Shown here: one piece after another, positions 27,937 to 37,992 of the stretch
How positions within the stretch are numbered: position 1 is the stretch's first letter
How the letters are laid out: each line of letters starts with the position of its first letter
NCBI RefSeq assembly: GCF_000696575.1
Contig: NZ_JMSQ01000006.1
Location: forward strand, 496,001-560,000
Direction of reading: 5' to 3'
Origin: Siccibacter colletis
Lineage (GTDB): Bacteria > Pseudomonadota > Gammaproteobacteria > Enterobacterales > Enterobacteriaceae
DNA length: 64,000 nucleotides
Position numbers and translations under genes: made by a program
The notes under the pieces: model-generated
The model's database searches: none
The model's input: only the letters and a program-made list of their open reading frames with translations
What the model was told of the DNA's origin: nothing

Positions 27937-28428
27937 ATGGCAATACCAGTATATCTGTGGCTGAAGGATGACGGCGGCGCGGACATCAAAGGTTCTGTGG
28001 ATGTGAAAGATCGCGAAGGCAGCATTGAGGTCATTGCTCAGGAACACAACCTGTACATCCCCACCGATAACAACACCGGCAAACTGACCGGAACCCGTAT
28101 TCACACGCCGTTCCTGTTTACCAAAGAAATCGACTCTTCCAGTCCGTATCTCTACAAGGCTGTGACCACGGGCCAGACCCTCAAGTCTGCTGAATTCAAG
28201 TGGTACAAAATCAACGACGCAGGTCAGGAAGCCGAGTACTTCAACACCAAACTGGAAAACGTGAAGGTGGTGAAGGTGAATCCGGTGATGTACGACATCA
28301 AGGACCCATCCAAAGAGAAGCACAATCATCTGGAAATGATTGAGCTGCGCTACGAAAAAATCACCTGGACCTACAAAGACGGCAACATCATTCATTCCGA
28401 TTCCTGGAACGAACGAGCAACTGCTTAA
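27937..28428 (+). CDS. hcp: T6SS tube protein Hcp, locus 2
   Basis: 163 residues, starting MAIPVYLWLKDDGGADIKG, with NNTGKLTGTRIHTPF, FKWYKINDAGQEAEYF and a C-terminal LRYEKITWTYKDGN, all typical of Hcp1. A TAACATGG context gives only two bases between the OmpA-type gene and the Hcp start. Hcp is the tube subunit and is secreted. As an intact copy in a broken locus it may serve the complete T6SS of locus 1 (inference). Confidence 0.94.
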   Translation: MAIPVYLWLKDDGGADIKGSVDVKDREGSIEVIAQEHNLYIPTDNNTGKLTGTRIHTPFLFTKEIDSSSPYLYKAVTTGQTLKSAEFKWYKINDAGQEAEYFNTKLENVKVVKVNPVMYDIKDPSKEKHNHLEMIELRYEKITWTYKDGNIIHSDSWNERATA

Positions 28429-28442
28429 ATTTGATGAAAAAT

Positions 28443-28473
28443 ATTGCGGTATATGGACGTGCCGCAATGTTTT
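28443..28473 (+). terminator. hairpin after hcp (attenuator-like)
   Basis: ATTGCGG (28443-28449) pairs with CCGCAAT (28462-28468), followed by GTTTT. Such a structure after hcp would let hcp be expressed above the downstream genes. Confidence 0.45.
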
Positions 28474-28488
28474 AACAGGAGAAATAGC

Positions 28489-28800
28489 ATGTCTGTTTCA
28501 CTCGCTAAGTGGGCGACCAACTGGCAGAAAGACCCACGTTTTAGCAAAAACTATACGGCGCGATTAATCGAGAAAGCGTGTGCCCTTGATGCGCTCCTGG
28601 ATAACGCTTATCGCAATGGAACACTGAAAGTCATTGCAGGACCACATCGTAAAGCGGGGCCCGGTGGCGGTGGAGATGCCCGCTGGCATATGACCCTGGA
28701 GCCCGCTAATAAAGCCAACTGCTGGCACATTATTTTAGATAACAGTGTCACCCGGCCTGTTGAGGTCTGTAAGCGCACCCGGGCAATGAGCGATCTGTGA
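28489..28800 (+). CDS. small protein of unknown function between hcp and clpV
   Basis: 103 residues from the ATG at 28489, preceded by AGGAGA with good spacing. I do not recognise a domain. The N-terminal half is helical and basic; a glycine run (GPGGGGD) sits in the middle, then WHMTLEPANKANCWHIILDN. It has no signal peptide or membrane helix. Position between hcp and clpV suggests an Hcp-loaded cargo, chaperone or regulator. The hairpin at 28810-28843 terminates transcription after it. Confidence 0.65.
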   Translation: MSVSLAKWATNWQKDPRFSKNYTARLIEKACALDALLDNAYRNGTLKVIAGPHRKAGPGGGGDARWHMTLEPANKANCWHIILDNSVTRPVEVCKRTRAMSDL

Positions 28801-28809
28801 TTGATATTC

Positions 28810-28843
28810 GCGGCACTGATTAAGCGTCACTGTGCCGCTTTTT
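28810..28843 (+). terminator. intrinsic terminator before clpV fragment
   Basis: GCGGCAC (28810-28816) pairs with GTGCCGC (28832-28838), followed by TTTTT. Confidence 0.65.
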
Positions 28844-28919
28844 GATAATAAAACCTTATGGGCATTGGTTAACGGCTACGGGCGGTAGCGTGCCCGGAAA
28901 TTCTGACTGAGGGAAAAAA

Positions 28920-30590
28920 ATGGAAAATCCAGCCATCCTGTTGCGACGTCTGAACCCTTACTGTGCTCGTGCGATGGAAAGCGCGGCTTCGCTCTGCCAG
29001 ACCCGTGCTCATGCGGAAATTTTACCGGAGCACTGGCTGCTGAAGTTGCTTGAACAGGGGGAAGGCGACCTTACCGTGCTGGCACGCCGCTACGACTGGG
29101 ATATGGATGCGCTGTGGCAGGCGTTGCTCGGCTGGCTGGATACACTTCCCCGCTCGGTGCGCAGTCGCCCGCAACTTTCAGACAGCATTCAGACGCTGAT
29201 GCAGGAAGCCTGGCTGATTGCCTCCCTCAACAACGAAGAGCACATTCGCAGTGTGCATCTGCTGATGGCGCTGGTCGATAAGCCTGCACTGGTGCGCTGC
29301 GATGGTCTTTGGCCGCTGCTGACCCTTGGGCAGAGCCAGCTTGAACGTCTTCGTCCGCTGCTGGATGCGCAGTCAGATGAACGCCCGGATATGCAGCACG
29401 AAGCCGAGCTGGCTCAAAGCCATGGTGGTGAAGTGGAGTTTGTCGGTCGTCCGGTCAGCGCTGAGATAAAAGACGGCGAGCTGAACCCGGCCCTGCAGAA
29501 TGTACTGGATAAATTCACGCTTGATGTCACCGCCAAAGCCAAACAGGGCAAGATTGACCCGGTCTTTGGACGCGATAACGAGATCCGGCAGATAGTGGAC
29601 ATTCTCTCCAGACGCAGGAAGAACAACCCAATCCTCGTGGGTGAACCCGGCGTTGGCAAAACGGCTCTGGTCGAAGGCCTGGCTCTACGTATTGCTGAGG
29701 GCAATGTGCCCGATAGTCTTAAGCCTGTCATCGTCAGGACACTGGATCTGGGTTTGCTTCAGGCGGGCGCCGGTATAAAGGGTGAATTCGAACAGCGTCT
29801 GAAAAACATCATCGACGCCGTTCAGCAATCCCCGGTGCCGGTGTTGCTGTTTATTGATGAAGCGCACACTATCATTGGGGCCGGCAATCAGGCGGGTGGC
29901 GCGGATGCGGCCAACTTGCTGAAACCGGCGCTGGCGCGTGGCGAACTGCGTACCATAGCGGCCACGACCTGGAGTGAATACAAGCAGTACTTCGAACGTG
30001 ACGCTGCCCTGGAGCGCCGCTTCCAGACGGTCAAGGTTGATGAGCCCGATGATGACACGGCCTGCCTGATGCTGCGCGGTCTTAAATCCCGTTATGCCGA
30101 ACATCATGGCGTGCATATTACCGGTGAGGCCGTCCGGGCAGCGGTGACGCTATCCCGTCGCTACCTGACAGGCCGCCAGTTGCCTGATAAAGCGGTGGAC
30201 TTACTGGATACCGCTGCGGCCCGGGTGCGGATGAGCCTGGACACACTGCCAGAACAGCTTACCCGGTTGCAGGCCCAGCTGACATCACTGGCCATGGAGC
30301 AACAGGAGCTGCTGGAAGATATTTCTCTGGGTAACACTGTTGATACCAGCCGTCTGCCTCAGATCGAGCAACTGACTCTGGATCTCAACCAGCAGAAAGC
30401 TGCCCTTCAGTCACAATATGAAACCGAAAAGCAGCTCACCGACTCGCTGAAAGCCTGCCGTGAAGACATCAACCTCCAGAAGGAGGTCTCCGCTTTCCAG
30501 CAGGAGCTGGCGCAGGTACAGAATAACAGCCCGTTGCTGAATCTGGATGTTGATGTCCGCACTGTTGCGACCGTTATCCGTCCGGGATAA
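28920..30590 (+). pseudogene. 3'-truncated clpV (tssH) of locus 2
   Basis: 556 residues remain of an expected ~870. The N-domain and first AAA+ module are intact, with Walker A GEPGVGKTA and FIDEAHTIIG, and the middle coiled coil is present. The frame breaks in ATVIRPG where ClpV would continue ATVIA-W-TG, and a stop follows. The second AAA+ module is absent. The break coincides with the inside of an integrase gene on the opposite strand, so a deletion fused the two genes tail to tail. Confidence 0.9.
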
Positions 30591-31226
30591 TAATTCTGGC
30601 AGTTTCTCAAGCGGCAGGGCCGGGTAATGCTGTGTTTCCGGCGGCGTAAATTCTCCGTCCAGATCCAGAGCGGGGTTTGATTTGATTAACTGCTTTTTCA
30701 CCGCATAACGCATGATTTCCGTAACGTAGTTTTTCAGTCGCGCGGTGATCTCCAGAAAGCCTTTGTTCTCCACCTTACGCAGGGTAAACAGCAGATCTTC
30801 CGTGACGATTTGATCGATATATCTGTCCCCGATATCCGGAAATACATACATTTCCAGCCTGCGTTGAATGGTCGTCGCATAATGTGCAGACCAGCGGCGG
30901 TGATCGGCATGCCAGTTCATGGCGATCTGGCGGAATGTCTGTCCGTTTTCCTTATTCTGTTGCGCGATTTTTTTGTCAACGGCGGGATCGACCCCTGCAC
31001 GCATTTTAATACGCGCCGAATCGCGGAGCTGGCGTGCCGTAAGCAGGGAAACATCCGGGTAGGGGCCAAAGGCCAGCTTCTTCTCTTTCCCGTCAATGCG
31101 GTACTTCATGTACCAGAGTTTTGAGCCGTTGGGTTTGATCAGCAGGTACAGTCCGGCACTGTCGCCGAGTTTGAAGGGTTTGTCAGTAGTTCTGAGCTTG
31201 CGGATAGCGGTGTCAGTGAGTGCCAT
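30411..31226 (-). pseudogene. int: truncated P4-type tyrosine integrase
   Basis: Starts at the ATG at 31226 (MALTDTAIRKLRTTDKP). The N-terminal arm-binding domain (DUF4102) and the SAM-like core-binding domain (KVENKGFLEITARLKNYVTEIMRYA) are present up to about LPELLS. From about 30590 downwards the reading frame runs antisense through the clpV fragment and has no integrase similarity. The catalytic domain with its R-H-R-Y residues is lost, so it should be inactive. Its start lies 165 bases from the 3' end of the tRNA-Asn copy at 31391, the usual place for an integrase at its attachment site. Confidence 0.9.
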
Positions 31227-31385
31227 AGCGGGGGGCTCCATTCGTTCAACGAACCGTAAGGCCCCCGATTAAGCCCCAAAAACTACATATGTCAAAAAAC
31301 CCGGTAATCCTTACCAGGACAACTGGGTCAATCTAACTGATTGTTTTTAAAACGTATTAAGACTCATTAAGACATCTCAATACTA

Positions 31386-31479
31386 AAATGTGGCTCCTCT
31401 GACTGGACTCGAACCAGTGACATACGGATTAACAGTCCGCCGTTCTACCGACTGAACTACAGAGGAATCGTGTGAACGG
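31386..31479. repeat. 94-bp direct repeat containing tRNA-Asn, copy 2 (likely attachment site)
   Basis: Identical to 20698-20791. The 3' end of this tRNA faces the integrase remnant, so it is the probable island attachment site. Confidence 0.88.
31391..31466 (-). tRNA. asnT: tRNA-Asn (anticodon GUU), second copy
   Basis: Sequence identical to the copy at 20703. It sits next to mtfA, the place of asnT in E. coli, hence the symbol. Confidence 0.96.
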
Positions 31480-31566
31480 GGCGCATAGTAATAGCCCCGA
31501 CGGTGAGTGTCAATTAACGAATCAGGTTTTTGATTCGACTGATTATTTTAGAAACAGTTCGCTGGG

Positions 31567-32364
31567 TTAGTGCAGCTGACCGGTGGCGTTTTCATCGTCC
31601 GGCGAGCTGTCGCGCAGGCGTTTGAGCGGGTCCTGGCGATAGAAGTGACAAAACCGCTGCCACAGCGCCGGGAAACGGGGGGCGAACAGCTCCGGGGCGC
31701 TGAAGAAATACTCCGACAGCACAGCAAAGCACTCGGCCGGATCGGTCGCGGCATAGGCATCAATGCTGGCGGCGTTTTCGCCCACGAGGTCGATCTCATC
31801 CTGAATATTGTCCATCGCGGCGTGCAGATCGTGCTCCCAGGCGGCGACTTCACGCATCGGGATAAACGGGATCCCGCTTGAGCGGTCGCCGTTGCGGGCG
31901 TCGAGCTTGTGCGCCACCTCATGGAAAATCAGGTTGAAGCCCGAGGCGTCAAAGGAGTCCTGAATATCGAGCCAGTTAAGCACGATCGGCCCCTGCTGCC
32001 AGCTCTGGCCGGAATGCACCACGCGCTGGCTGTGTACCAGCCCGATGTCGTCTTCCCATTCATCGTCCACCACAAAGGGGGCAGGGTAGATAAGCACTTC
32101 ATGAAAGCCGTCGAGCCACTCCAGACCCAGCTCCAGCACCGGCAGGCAGAACAACAGGGCGATGCGGGCAGTTTTCAGATCGTCCAGTTCGAAATTTTGC
32201 AGCGGAACCAGGCGTTTTTGCTCCACGAAGCGGGTAGCCAGACGGATCAGTTTCTCCTGCTCTTCCGGCGACAGGGGTGCCAGAACCGGGATGGCAAGCG
32301 CCTGCTCCCAGGGCAACGCGAGGTGCGGTGAGGATTCGCTAATTTTCCAGGGCCACTTAATCAT
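31567..32364 (-). CDS. mtfA: Mlc titration factor / zinc peptidase MtfA
   Basis: 265 residues from the ATG at 32364 (MIKWPWK, as in E. coli). The open frame extends 19 codons upstream, but the E. coli start is preferred. The zinc-binding motif HEVAH is at about residues 148-152 and the third ligand region near [11 protein letters not shown]. MtfA binds and titrates the repressor Mlc, affecting ptsG and glucose uptake, and has aminopeptidase activity. It lies between asnT and serU as in E. coli. Confidence 0.95.
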   Translation of the reverse strand: MIKWPWKISESSPHLALPWEQALAIPVLAPLSPEEQEKLIRLATRFVEQKRLVPLQNFELDDLKTARIALLFCLPVLELGLEWLDGFHEVLIYPAPFVVDDEWEDDIGLVHSQRVVHSGQSWQQGPIVLNWLDIQDSFDASGFNLIFHEVAHKLDARNGDRSSGIPFIPMREVAAWEHDLHAAMDNIQDEIDLVGENAASIDAYAATDPAECFAVLSEYFFSAPELFAPRFPALWQRFCHFYRQDPLKRLRDSSPDDENATGQLH

Positions 32365-32458
32365 CGTATTTGCTCGCAACGTCATCACTTGGTCAAAATC
32401 GGTCATTTCGGGTCTGTTCATACGCCACAGAACCTGGCATTATGTCGCCCACTGATGC

Positions 32459-32548
32459 GGAGAGATGCCGGAGCGGCTGAACGGACCGGTCTCGAAAACC
32501 GGAGTAGGGGCAACCCTACCGGGGGTTCAAATCCCCCTCTCTCCGCCA
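32459..32548 (+). tRNA. serU: tRNA-Ser (anticodon CGA)
   Basis: 90-base class II tRNA with encoded CCA, anticodon CGA at 32493-32495 within GGTCTCGAAAACC, and a long variable arm. It differs from E. coli serU, as I recall it, at one or very few bases. Confidence 0.95.
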
Positions 32549-32755
32549 CTCATTCAAGCAGTTATTTCGTTACATTTCAGTGACAAAAATCCCGTTGAGC
32601 GATTTCCGCGCCCCCGCATTCAGACCAAAAACTGTTCTTAATTCTACCGCATCATCCGCTGCGCAACAGGCCGCGATGTGCCTTTTCGGCTTCATCCTGG
32701 CGCAACCGTGGGCGGAGTTATTCATGGTGCGGTACTACCTGCGAGGAATTCTGTC

Positions 32756-33442
32756 GTGTCAGAACACTGGCAGCAACGCTTTGAAGCCTGGTTCAGCGCG
32801 CAGCCGCCGTCGAGCGATGCGGCGCACGACCTGGCGCATTTCAGACGTGTCTGGCGCAGCGCGCAGCGCATTATGGCCCAGCAGCAAGCAGACGGCAGGG
32901 TAGTGGTAGCCGCCTGCTATTTTCATGACATCGTCAGCCTGCCGAAAAACCATCCTGAACGCCACCTCTCCTCTGCGCTGGCTGCCGAGCGCACCCGCGC
33001 TATTCTCAGCGCGGACTTTCCCGATTTTCCCGCCGCGCTTCACGACGCGGTGGCGCACGCTGTGCATGCGCACAGCTTCAGTGCTGGCGTAGCGCCGCGC
33101 ACCATCGAGGCGAAGATCGTGCAGGATGCCGACCGGCTGGAGTCACTGGGGGCAATCGGTCTGGCGCGGGTGTTTTATGTCTCCGGCATGCTTGGCCGCG
33201 AGCTGTTCGACAGTGCGGACCCGCTGGCGGAGCGACGTTCGCTGGATGACAGCCGCTACGCGGTCGATCACTTTCAGCAAAAGCTGCTGAAGCTACCCGC
33301 TACCATGCAAACCGCCGGCGGACGCGAGCTGGCGCAGCGCAATGCCGATTTCCTAATCGATTATCTGGCGAAACTGTGCGCTGAACTGAACGGCGACTAT
33401 GCCTCCAGCGATACCCGCGTGGCGGCGCGGCTGCGGGATTAA
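32756..33442 (+). CDS. yedJ: HD-domain phosphohydrolase YedJ
   Basis: 228 residues from a GTG at 32756 preceded by GAGGA; longer in-frame starts upstream run back towards serU and lack support. HD-domain metal ligands are visible: H in [14 protein letters not shown] in ACYFHDIVS, and D in [14 protein letters not shown]. The family hydrolyses phosphoesters, but the substrate of YedJ is not known to me. It is separated from dcm by about 70 bases. Confidence 0.9.
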   Translation: MSEHWQQRFEAWFSAQPPSSDAAHDLAHFRRVWRSAQRIMAQQQADGRVVVAACYFHDIVSLPKNHPERHLSSALAAERTRAILSADFPDFPAALHDAVAHAVHAHSFSAGVAPRTIEAKIVQDADRLESLGAIGLARVFYVSGMLGRELFDSADPLAERRSLDDSRYAVDHFQQKLLKLPATMQTAGGRELAQRNADFLIDYLAKLCAELNGDYASSDTRVAARLRD

Positions 33443-33511
33443 TGGCACAGGGTGCGGGCAGCCTTCTGTTTTGTGTTAGGCTGTAGAATATTTATTTTTC
33501 GGGTCAGGGCG

Positions 33512-34960
33512 ATGCACGATACACAGGCGATTAACGATCAGATGACGCTGCCGGCGAACGATGCCGGTCACGGGGAGCACAGCAGTCTGCTGGCGCAGGT
33601 TGCGGCGATCTACGATACCCGGCATCTGCTGGCGACGCTCAACGCGGCGGGGGAACGCAACTGGACGATTGCCCGGCTGAAAAAAGCGCTCCTGACGCCT
33701 GAGGCTTTGCCGCTCAGTAGCACAGAGCAGGCCGCATTAGCGCCGCTGGTGCCGCGTCCACCGAAATCGCATCCCGACTATGCGTTCCGCTTTATCGATC
33801 TGTTCGCTGGCATCGGCGGGATCCGCAGCGGCTTTGAAGCCATTGGCGGTCAGTGCGTCTTTACCAGCGAGTGGAATAAGCATGCGGTGCGCACCTACAA
33901 AGCGAACTGGTACTGCGATCCAAAGCAGCATCACTTTAACGAAGACATCCGCGATGTCACCCTTAGCCACCGGAAAGAGGTGAGCGACAGTGAGGCGGCG
34001 GCGCATATTCGCGCCACGGTGCCGCAGCATGACGTGCTGCTGGCGGGCTTTCCCTGTCAGCCTTTTTCACTGGCGGGGGTCTCGAAGAAAAACGCGCTGG
34101 GGCGCGCTCACGGCTTCGCCTGCGAAACCCAGGGGACGCTGTTCTTTGACGTGGTGCGCATCATCGATGCCCATCGCCCGGCCATGTTTGTGCTGGAAAA
34201 CGTTAAGAACCTGAAGAGTCATGATAAAGGCAATACCTTCCGCATCATCATGCAGACGCTGGATGAGCTGGGTTACGAGGTGGCAGACGCCGCCGAGAGC
34301 GGGCGCGACGATCCGAAAGTGATCGACGGCAGGCACTTCCTGCCGCAGCATCGCGAGCGCATTGTGCTGGTGGGTTTCCGCCGCGATCTCAATCTGCATC
34401 AGGGCTTTACGCTGCGCGACCTGCCGCAGCACTATCCGGCGCAGCGTCCGGCGTTTGGCGAGCTGCTCGACCCGACGGTGAATGCCAAATACATACTCAG
34501 CCCGACCCTGTGGGATTATCTCTATCGTTACGCCCTGAAGCACCAGGCGAAAGGCAATGGCTTTGGCTATGGGCTGGTGGATCCGCATAACCCTGCCAGC
34601 GTGGCGCGCACGCTGTCGGCGCGCTACTACAAGGACGGCGCAGAAATTCTGGTGGATCGCGGGTGGGATAAAGCCCTGGGTGTGCAGGATTTCCACGATG
34701 CCGCTAACCAGCAGCGCCGCCCGCGTCGCCTGACGCCGCGCGAGTGCGCGCGCCTGATGGGCTTCGAAGCGCCGGGGCAGAGCCAGTTCCGTATTCCGGT
34801 GTCTGACACCCAGGCCTATCGCCAGTTTGGTAACTCGGTGGTGGTGCCGGCATTTGCGGCAGTGGCGCGCTTACTGTCGGCGCGTATCCGGCAGGCGGTG
34901 GCAATGACGCGGGGCGACAAAGCCGATGGCAGACGTACACGACAAAGCGACGCGCAGTAA
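33512..34960 (+). CDS. dcm: DNA cytosine-5 methyltransferase Dcm
   Basis: 482 residues from the ATG at 33512 (CAGGGCG upstream). Motif I is [16 protein letters not shown] (about 93-109) and the catalytic motif IV is GFPCQPFS with Cys near 182. ENVKN (motif VI), [10 protein letters not shown] (motif VIII) and the C-terminal RECARLMGF...[11 protein letters not shown] motifs are all intact. It methylates the inner C of CCWGG. The vsr start lies 35 bases inside its end, the conserved overlap of the repair partner. Confidence 0.97.
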   Translation: MHDTQAINDQMTLPANDAGHGEHSSLLAQVAAIYDTRHLLATLNAAGERNWTIARLKKALLTPEALPLSSTEQAALAPLVPRPPKSHPDYAFRFIDLFAGIGGIRSGFEAIGGQCVFTSEWNKHAVRTYKANWYCDPKQHHFNEDIRDVTLSHRKEVSDSEAAAHIRATVPQHDVLLAGFPCQPFSLAGVSKKNALGRAHGFACETQGTLFFDVVRIIDAHRPAMFVLENVKNLKSHDKGNTFRIIMQTLDELGYEVADAAESGRDDPKVIDGRHFLPQHRERIVLVGFRRDLNLHQGFTLRDLPQHYPAQRPAFGELLDPTVNAKYILSPTLWDYLYRYALKHQAKGNGFGYGLVDPHNPASVARTLSARYYKDGAEILVDRGWDKALGVQDFHDAANQQRRPRRLTPRECARLMGFEAPGQSQFRIPVSDTQAYRQFGNSVVVPAFAAVARLLSARIRQAVAMTRGDKADGRRTRQSDAQ

Positions 34961-35396
34961 AAACATGCGCGCTATCGCCACGCGCGATACCGCAATTGAA
35001 AAACGCCTTGCCGGGCTGCTTACCACGCTCGGCATTTCCTTCCGGGTGCAGGATGCCGCCCTGGCCGGTCGCCCGGACTTCGTGGTAGACGACTACCAGG
35101 CGGTGATCTTCACCCATGGCTGCTTCTGGCATCATCACGACTGCTATCTGTTTAAGGTTCCTGCTACCCGCACCGATTTCTGGCTGGATAAAATCGGCAA
35201 AAACGTTGCCCGCGATAAGCGGGATATTGCGCTGCTGCTGGAGCAGGGCTGGCGGGTGCTGGTGGTATGGGAGTGCGCGTTACGCGGGCGGGCGAAGCTC
35301 AGTGATGAGGCGCTCAGCGAGCGCCTTGAAGAGTGGATCTGCAGCGGTGGCGTGCGCGCGGATATCGACATTCGCGGCATTCACCTCAGCGACTGA
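34926..35396 (+). CDS. vsr: very-short-patch mismatch endonuclease Vsr
   Basis: 156 residues, beginning [18 protein letters not shown] as in E. coli. It nicks 5' of the T in T:G mismatches that arise by deamination of Dcm-methylated cytosine. The active-site region [10 protein letters not shown] and the zinc-site [12 protein letters not shown] are intact. The overlap with dcm gives low, coupled expression. The 3' end overlaps the convergent yedA by 11 bases. Confidence 0.97.
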   Translation: MADVHDKATRSKNMRAIATRDTAIEKRLAGLLTTLGISFRVQDAALAGRPDFVVDDYQAVIFTHGCFWHHHDCYLFKVPATRTDFWLDKIGKNVARDKRDIALLLEQGWRVLVVWECALRGRAKLSDEALSERLEEWICSGGVRADIDIRGIHLSD

Positions 35397-36315
35397 GGTC
35401 GCCAGGCTTCTCCGCTTCACACGATGTGATCACCGGTTTCGCCGGAAAGAAATATTTCCCCACCGTTACCAACACCACCGCAAAGATAATCACCCCCAGC
35501 GCCAGCCACTCCACGGGAGACAGCACCTCGCCGGCAAAGCCGGTACCGAGCAGCACCGCTACCACCGGGTTGACGTAGGCGTAACTGGTGGCAATCGCCG
35601 GGCTGACGTTGCGGATCAGATACATGTAGGCATTGATGGCAATGATCGAGCCAAACACCGCCAGATAACCCACCGCGAGAAAACCGGAGAGCGGCGGCAT
35701 GGCGGTAAGCGTTTCGCCGGAAATCATCGAGGCGATAAGCAGCACAATACCGGCTGTCAGCATTTCGATGGCCCCCGCCATCATGCCCTGCGGCAGGGTG
35801 ATGCGTGAGCCGTAGACCGAGCCGAACGCCCAGCTCACCGACCCCACCATGATCAGCAGCGCGCCCCAGGGATTACCGCTCAGGTTGCCGCCGCTGTTGA
35901 GCAGCACGATGCCGCAGAGACCGATGGCGATCCCCAGCCACTCGATTCTGCGCGTTTTGATGCCGAAGAAGTAGCTGAAGCACAGGGTGAACAGCGGGAC
36001 GGTCGCGACGATCACCGCTGCAATGCCCGACGGCACGTGCTGATGTTCCGCCACGGTGACGAACCCGTTACCCACCGCCAGCAGCAGCACGCCAATCAGC
36101 GCGGCATTGAGCAGCGGGCGCAGCGGCGGCAGTTTGTGGCCGGTGAGCAGCAGGAAGGCCAGCAGCACCGCACCGGCAGAGAGGAAACGCACCCCGGCCA
36201 TCATAAACGGCGGCCAGCTTTCGACGCCGATGCGGATAACGAAATAGGTGGAACCCCAGATAATGTAGAGCGCAAAGAGCGATCCAACGAGCGGCAATAC
36301 TTTTGCGAAACGCAT
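35386..36315 (-). CDS. yedA: EamA-family inner-membrane transporter YedA
   Basis: 309 residues with ten predicted membrane helices in two EamA/DMT repeats (LYIIWGSTYFVIRIG in the first, VNPVVAVLLGTGFAGE near the end of the second). Family members export metabolites or amino acids; the substrate of YedA is unclear. It is divergent from yedI with about 170 bases of shared upstream region. Confidence 0.93.
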   Translation of the reverse strand: MRFAKVLPLVGSLFALYIIWGSTYFVIRIGVESWPPFMMAGVRFLSAGAVLLAFLLLTGHKLPPLRPLLNAALIGVLLLAVGNGFVTVAEHQHVPSGIAAVIVATVPLFTLCFSYFFGIKTRRIEWLGIAIGLCGIVLLNSGGNLSGNPWGALLIMVGSVSWAFGSVYGSRITLPQGMMAGAIEMLTAGIVLLIASMISGETLTAMPPLSGFLAVGYLAVFGSIIAINAYMYLIRNVSPAIATSYAYVNPVVAVLLGTGFAGEVLSPVEWLALGVIIFAVVLVTVGKYFFPAKPVITSCEAEKPGDLSR

Positions 36316-36488
36316 ACTCCCTCACGACCAGAAACAAAGAGCCCTTATAGTAATCATCAAAACTATCTGGCGGCGAGCAAATTACTTTAAGGACGACGTT
36401 AAACAATTGTTGACAAAGCGTTTACATTTCACGAAGCGCGCTTTTACTCCATACTATGATCTCTGTCACCAAAACAAAGGAAGAAACT

Positions 36489-37409
36489 GTGGCTGGAAGT
36501 AGCTTATTAACCTTGCTGGATGATATCGCCACGCTGCTGGACGATATTTCAATGATGGGGAAGCTGGCGGCAAAAAAAACCGCCGGAGTACTGGGGGATG
36601 ACCTCTCCCTGAACGCGCAGCAGGTCAGCGGCGTGCGCGCCAATCGCGAGCTGCCCGTGGTATGGCGCGTAGCAGTAGGCTCGTTTTTAAATAAGCTGAT
36701 CCTCGTTCCGCTGGCATTGATAATCAGCGCGTTTGCGCCCTGGGCTATTACGCCGCTGCTGATGGTGGGCGGCGCGTTCCTCTGCTACGAAGGTGTCGAG
36801 AAGGTGATGCACAGCCTGCACGCCCGTAAGCACAAAGAGACGCCGGAACAGCGTCAGCAGCGTCTCGACGAGCTGGCGAAGCAGGACCCGAAGGTGATGG
36901 AGCGCGATAAGATCAAAGGCGCCATCCGCACCGACTTTATTCTTTCGGCAGAGATCGTGGCCATCACCCTGGGTATCGTCGCCGACGCGCCGCTACTCAA
37001 CCAGGTGCTGGTGCTGTCGGGTATCGCCATCCTGGTCACCATAGGGGTGTACGGACTGGTGGGGCTTATCGTGAAGCTCGACGATATCGGCTACTGGCTG
37101 TCAGAACGCGCCTCGGCGCTGGCAAAGGCCGTGGGTAAAGGCTTGCTGGTGACGGCCCCGTGGCTGATGAAAGCCCTGTCGGTGCTCGGTACCATAGCTA
37201 TGTTCCTCGTGGGCGGCGGTATCGTAGTGCACGGCATCGCGCCGCTCCATCATGCCATCGAGCATTTCTCCCACTCTCTGGGCGGGTTTGCCGCGCTGGT
37301 GTTGCCAACGCTGCTGAACCTGGTGCTCGGGTTTATTATCGGCGGCATCGTGCTGCTGGGAGTGAAGCTGATCAGCCGTATGCGCGGCAAACCGGCGCAC
37401 CAGGATTAA
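36489..37409 (+). CDS. yedI: DUF808 inner-membrane protein YedI
   Basis: 306 residues from a GTG at 36489 with AAGGAAG upstream; the in-frame ATG at 36456 is 11 codons earlier and lacks that signal. It contains the DUF808 signature ([32 protein letters not shown]) and several membrane helices. Function unknown. The order yedA-yedI-yodC matches E. coli. Confidence 0.93.
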   Translation: MAGSSLLTLLDDIATLLDDISMMGKLAAKKTAGVLGDDLSLNAQQVSGVRANRELPVVWRVAVGSFLNKLILVPLALIISAFAPWAITPLLMVGGAFLCYEGVEKVMHSLHARKHKETPEQRQQRLDELAKQDPKVMERDKIKGAIRTDFILSAEIVAITLGIVADAPLLNQVLVLSGIAILVTIGVYGLVGLIVKLDDIGYWLSERASALAKAVGKGLLVTAPWLMKALSVLGTIAMFLVGGGIVVHGIAPLHHAIEHFSHSLGGFAALVLPTLLNLVLGFIIGGIVLLGVKLISRMRGKPAHQD

Positions 37410-37495
37410 TCTAATTGTTAGCCGCTGCGCCCAGGCAAAAATCGCGCCTTTTGACTATCCTGAAGAGGTTTTCACCGATGATACCGGAGGCAATG

Positions 37496-37675
37496 ATGAG
37501 CTTTGTGGTCAGCGATGAAGTAAAGCGTAAAAATGGTGGTCCGCGTATGGTGGTGACCGGCTACTCAAGCGGCATGGTAGAGTGCCGCTGGTATGATGGT
37601 TACGGCGTCCAGCGCGAAGCCTTTCGTGAAGATGAGCTGGTGGCCCAGCGTAACGCAGAGCCGCAGACTGCCTGA
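37496..37675 (+). CDS. yodC: YodC, DUF2158 family small protein
   Basis: 59 residues from the ATG at 37496 (GGAGG five bases upstream; ATG at 37493 is an alternative). MSFVVSDEVKRKNGGPRMVV and the GMVECRWYDGYGVQREAF core match E. coli YodC. It is a small beta-rich, KOW/SH3-like fold of unknown function. A hairpin terminator follows. Confidence 0.92.
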   Translation: MSFVVSDEVKRKNGGPRMVVTGYSSGMVECRWYDGYGVQREAFREDELVAQRNAEPQTA

Positions 37676-37992
37676 CACACCCCATTCCCCTCGCGTCCGG
37701 CGAGGGGAATTTCATCAACGCTCGCTATTCCCCGCGCATGTCGCGCAATACCTTGATCTGCCTCACGCCGTTTCGGCTGATGCATCGTATCCTCAGCCGG
37801 CGTTACGCACGCCAGCGGTGCTTTGCCTCTCAGTGTAATCAGTGGTAATGGCCCGGCGCTGCGTCTACAGTTTACCCATACTAATGTCTAACGGTGCTCG
37901 GTCTGGCCGCGCTCTACGACCGGATACAAGGGATGTCGTCACCTGCCGCCGACGGTTACAGGGACGTTACTGAGCCTGTTCAGGGAGTTTTT
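37676..37992 (+). other. intergenic region between yodC and dgcQ
   Basis: 317 bases. The first part holds the yodC terminator hairpin (37684-37710). The rest must contain the dgcQ promoter, but I see no near-consensus elements and no credible small gene. Confidence 0.6.
37684..37713 (+). terminator. hairpin terminator after yodC
   Basis: ATTCCCCTCGC (37684-37694) pairs with GCGAGGGGAAT (37700-37710), loop GTCCG, then TTC. The stem is strong and the U-tract short. Confidence 0.65.
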
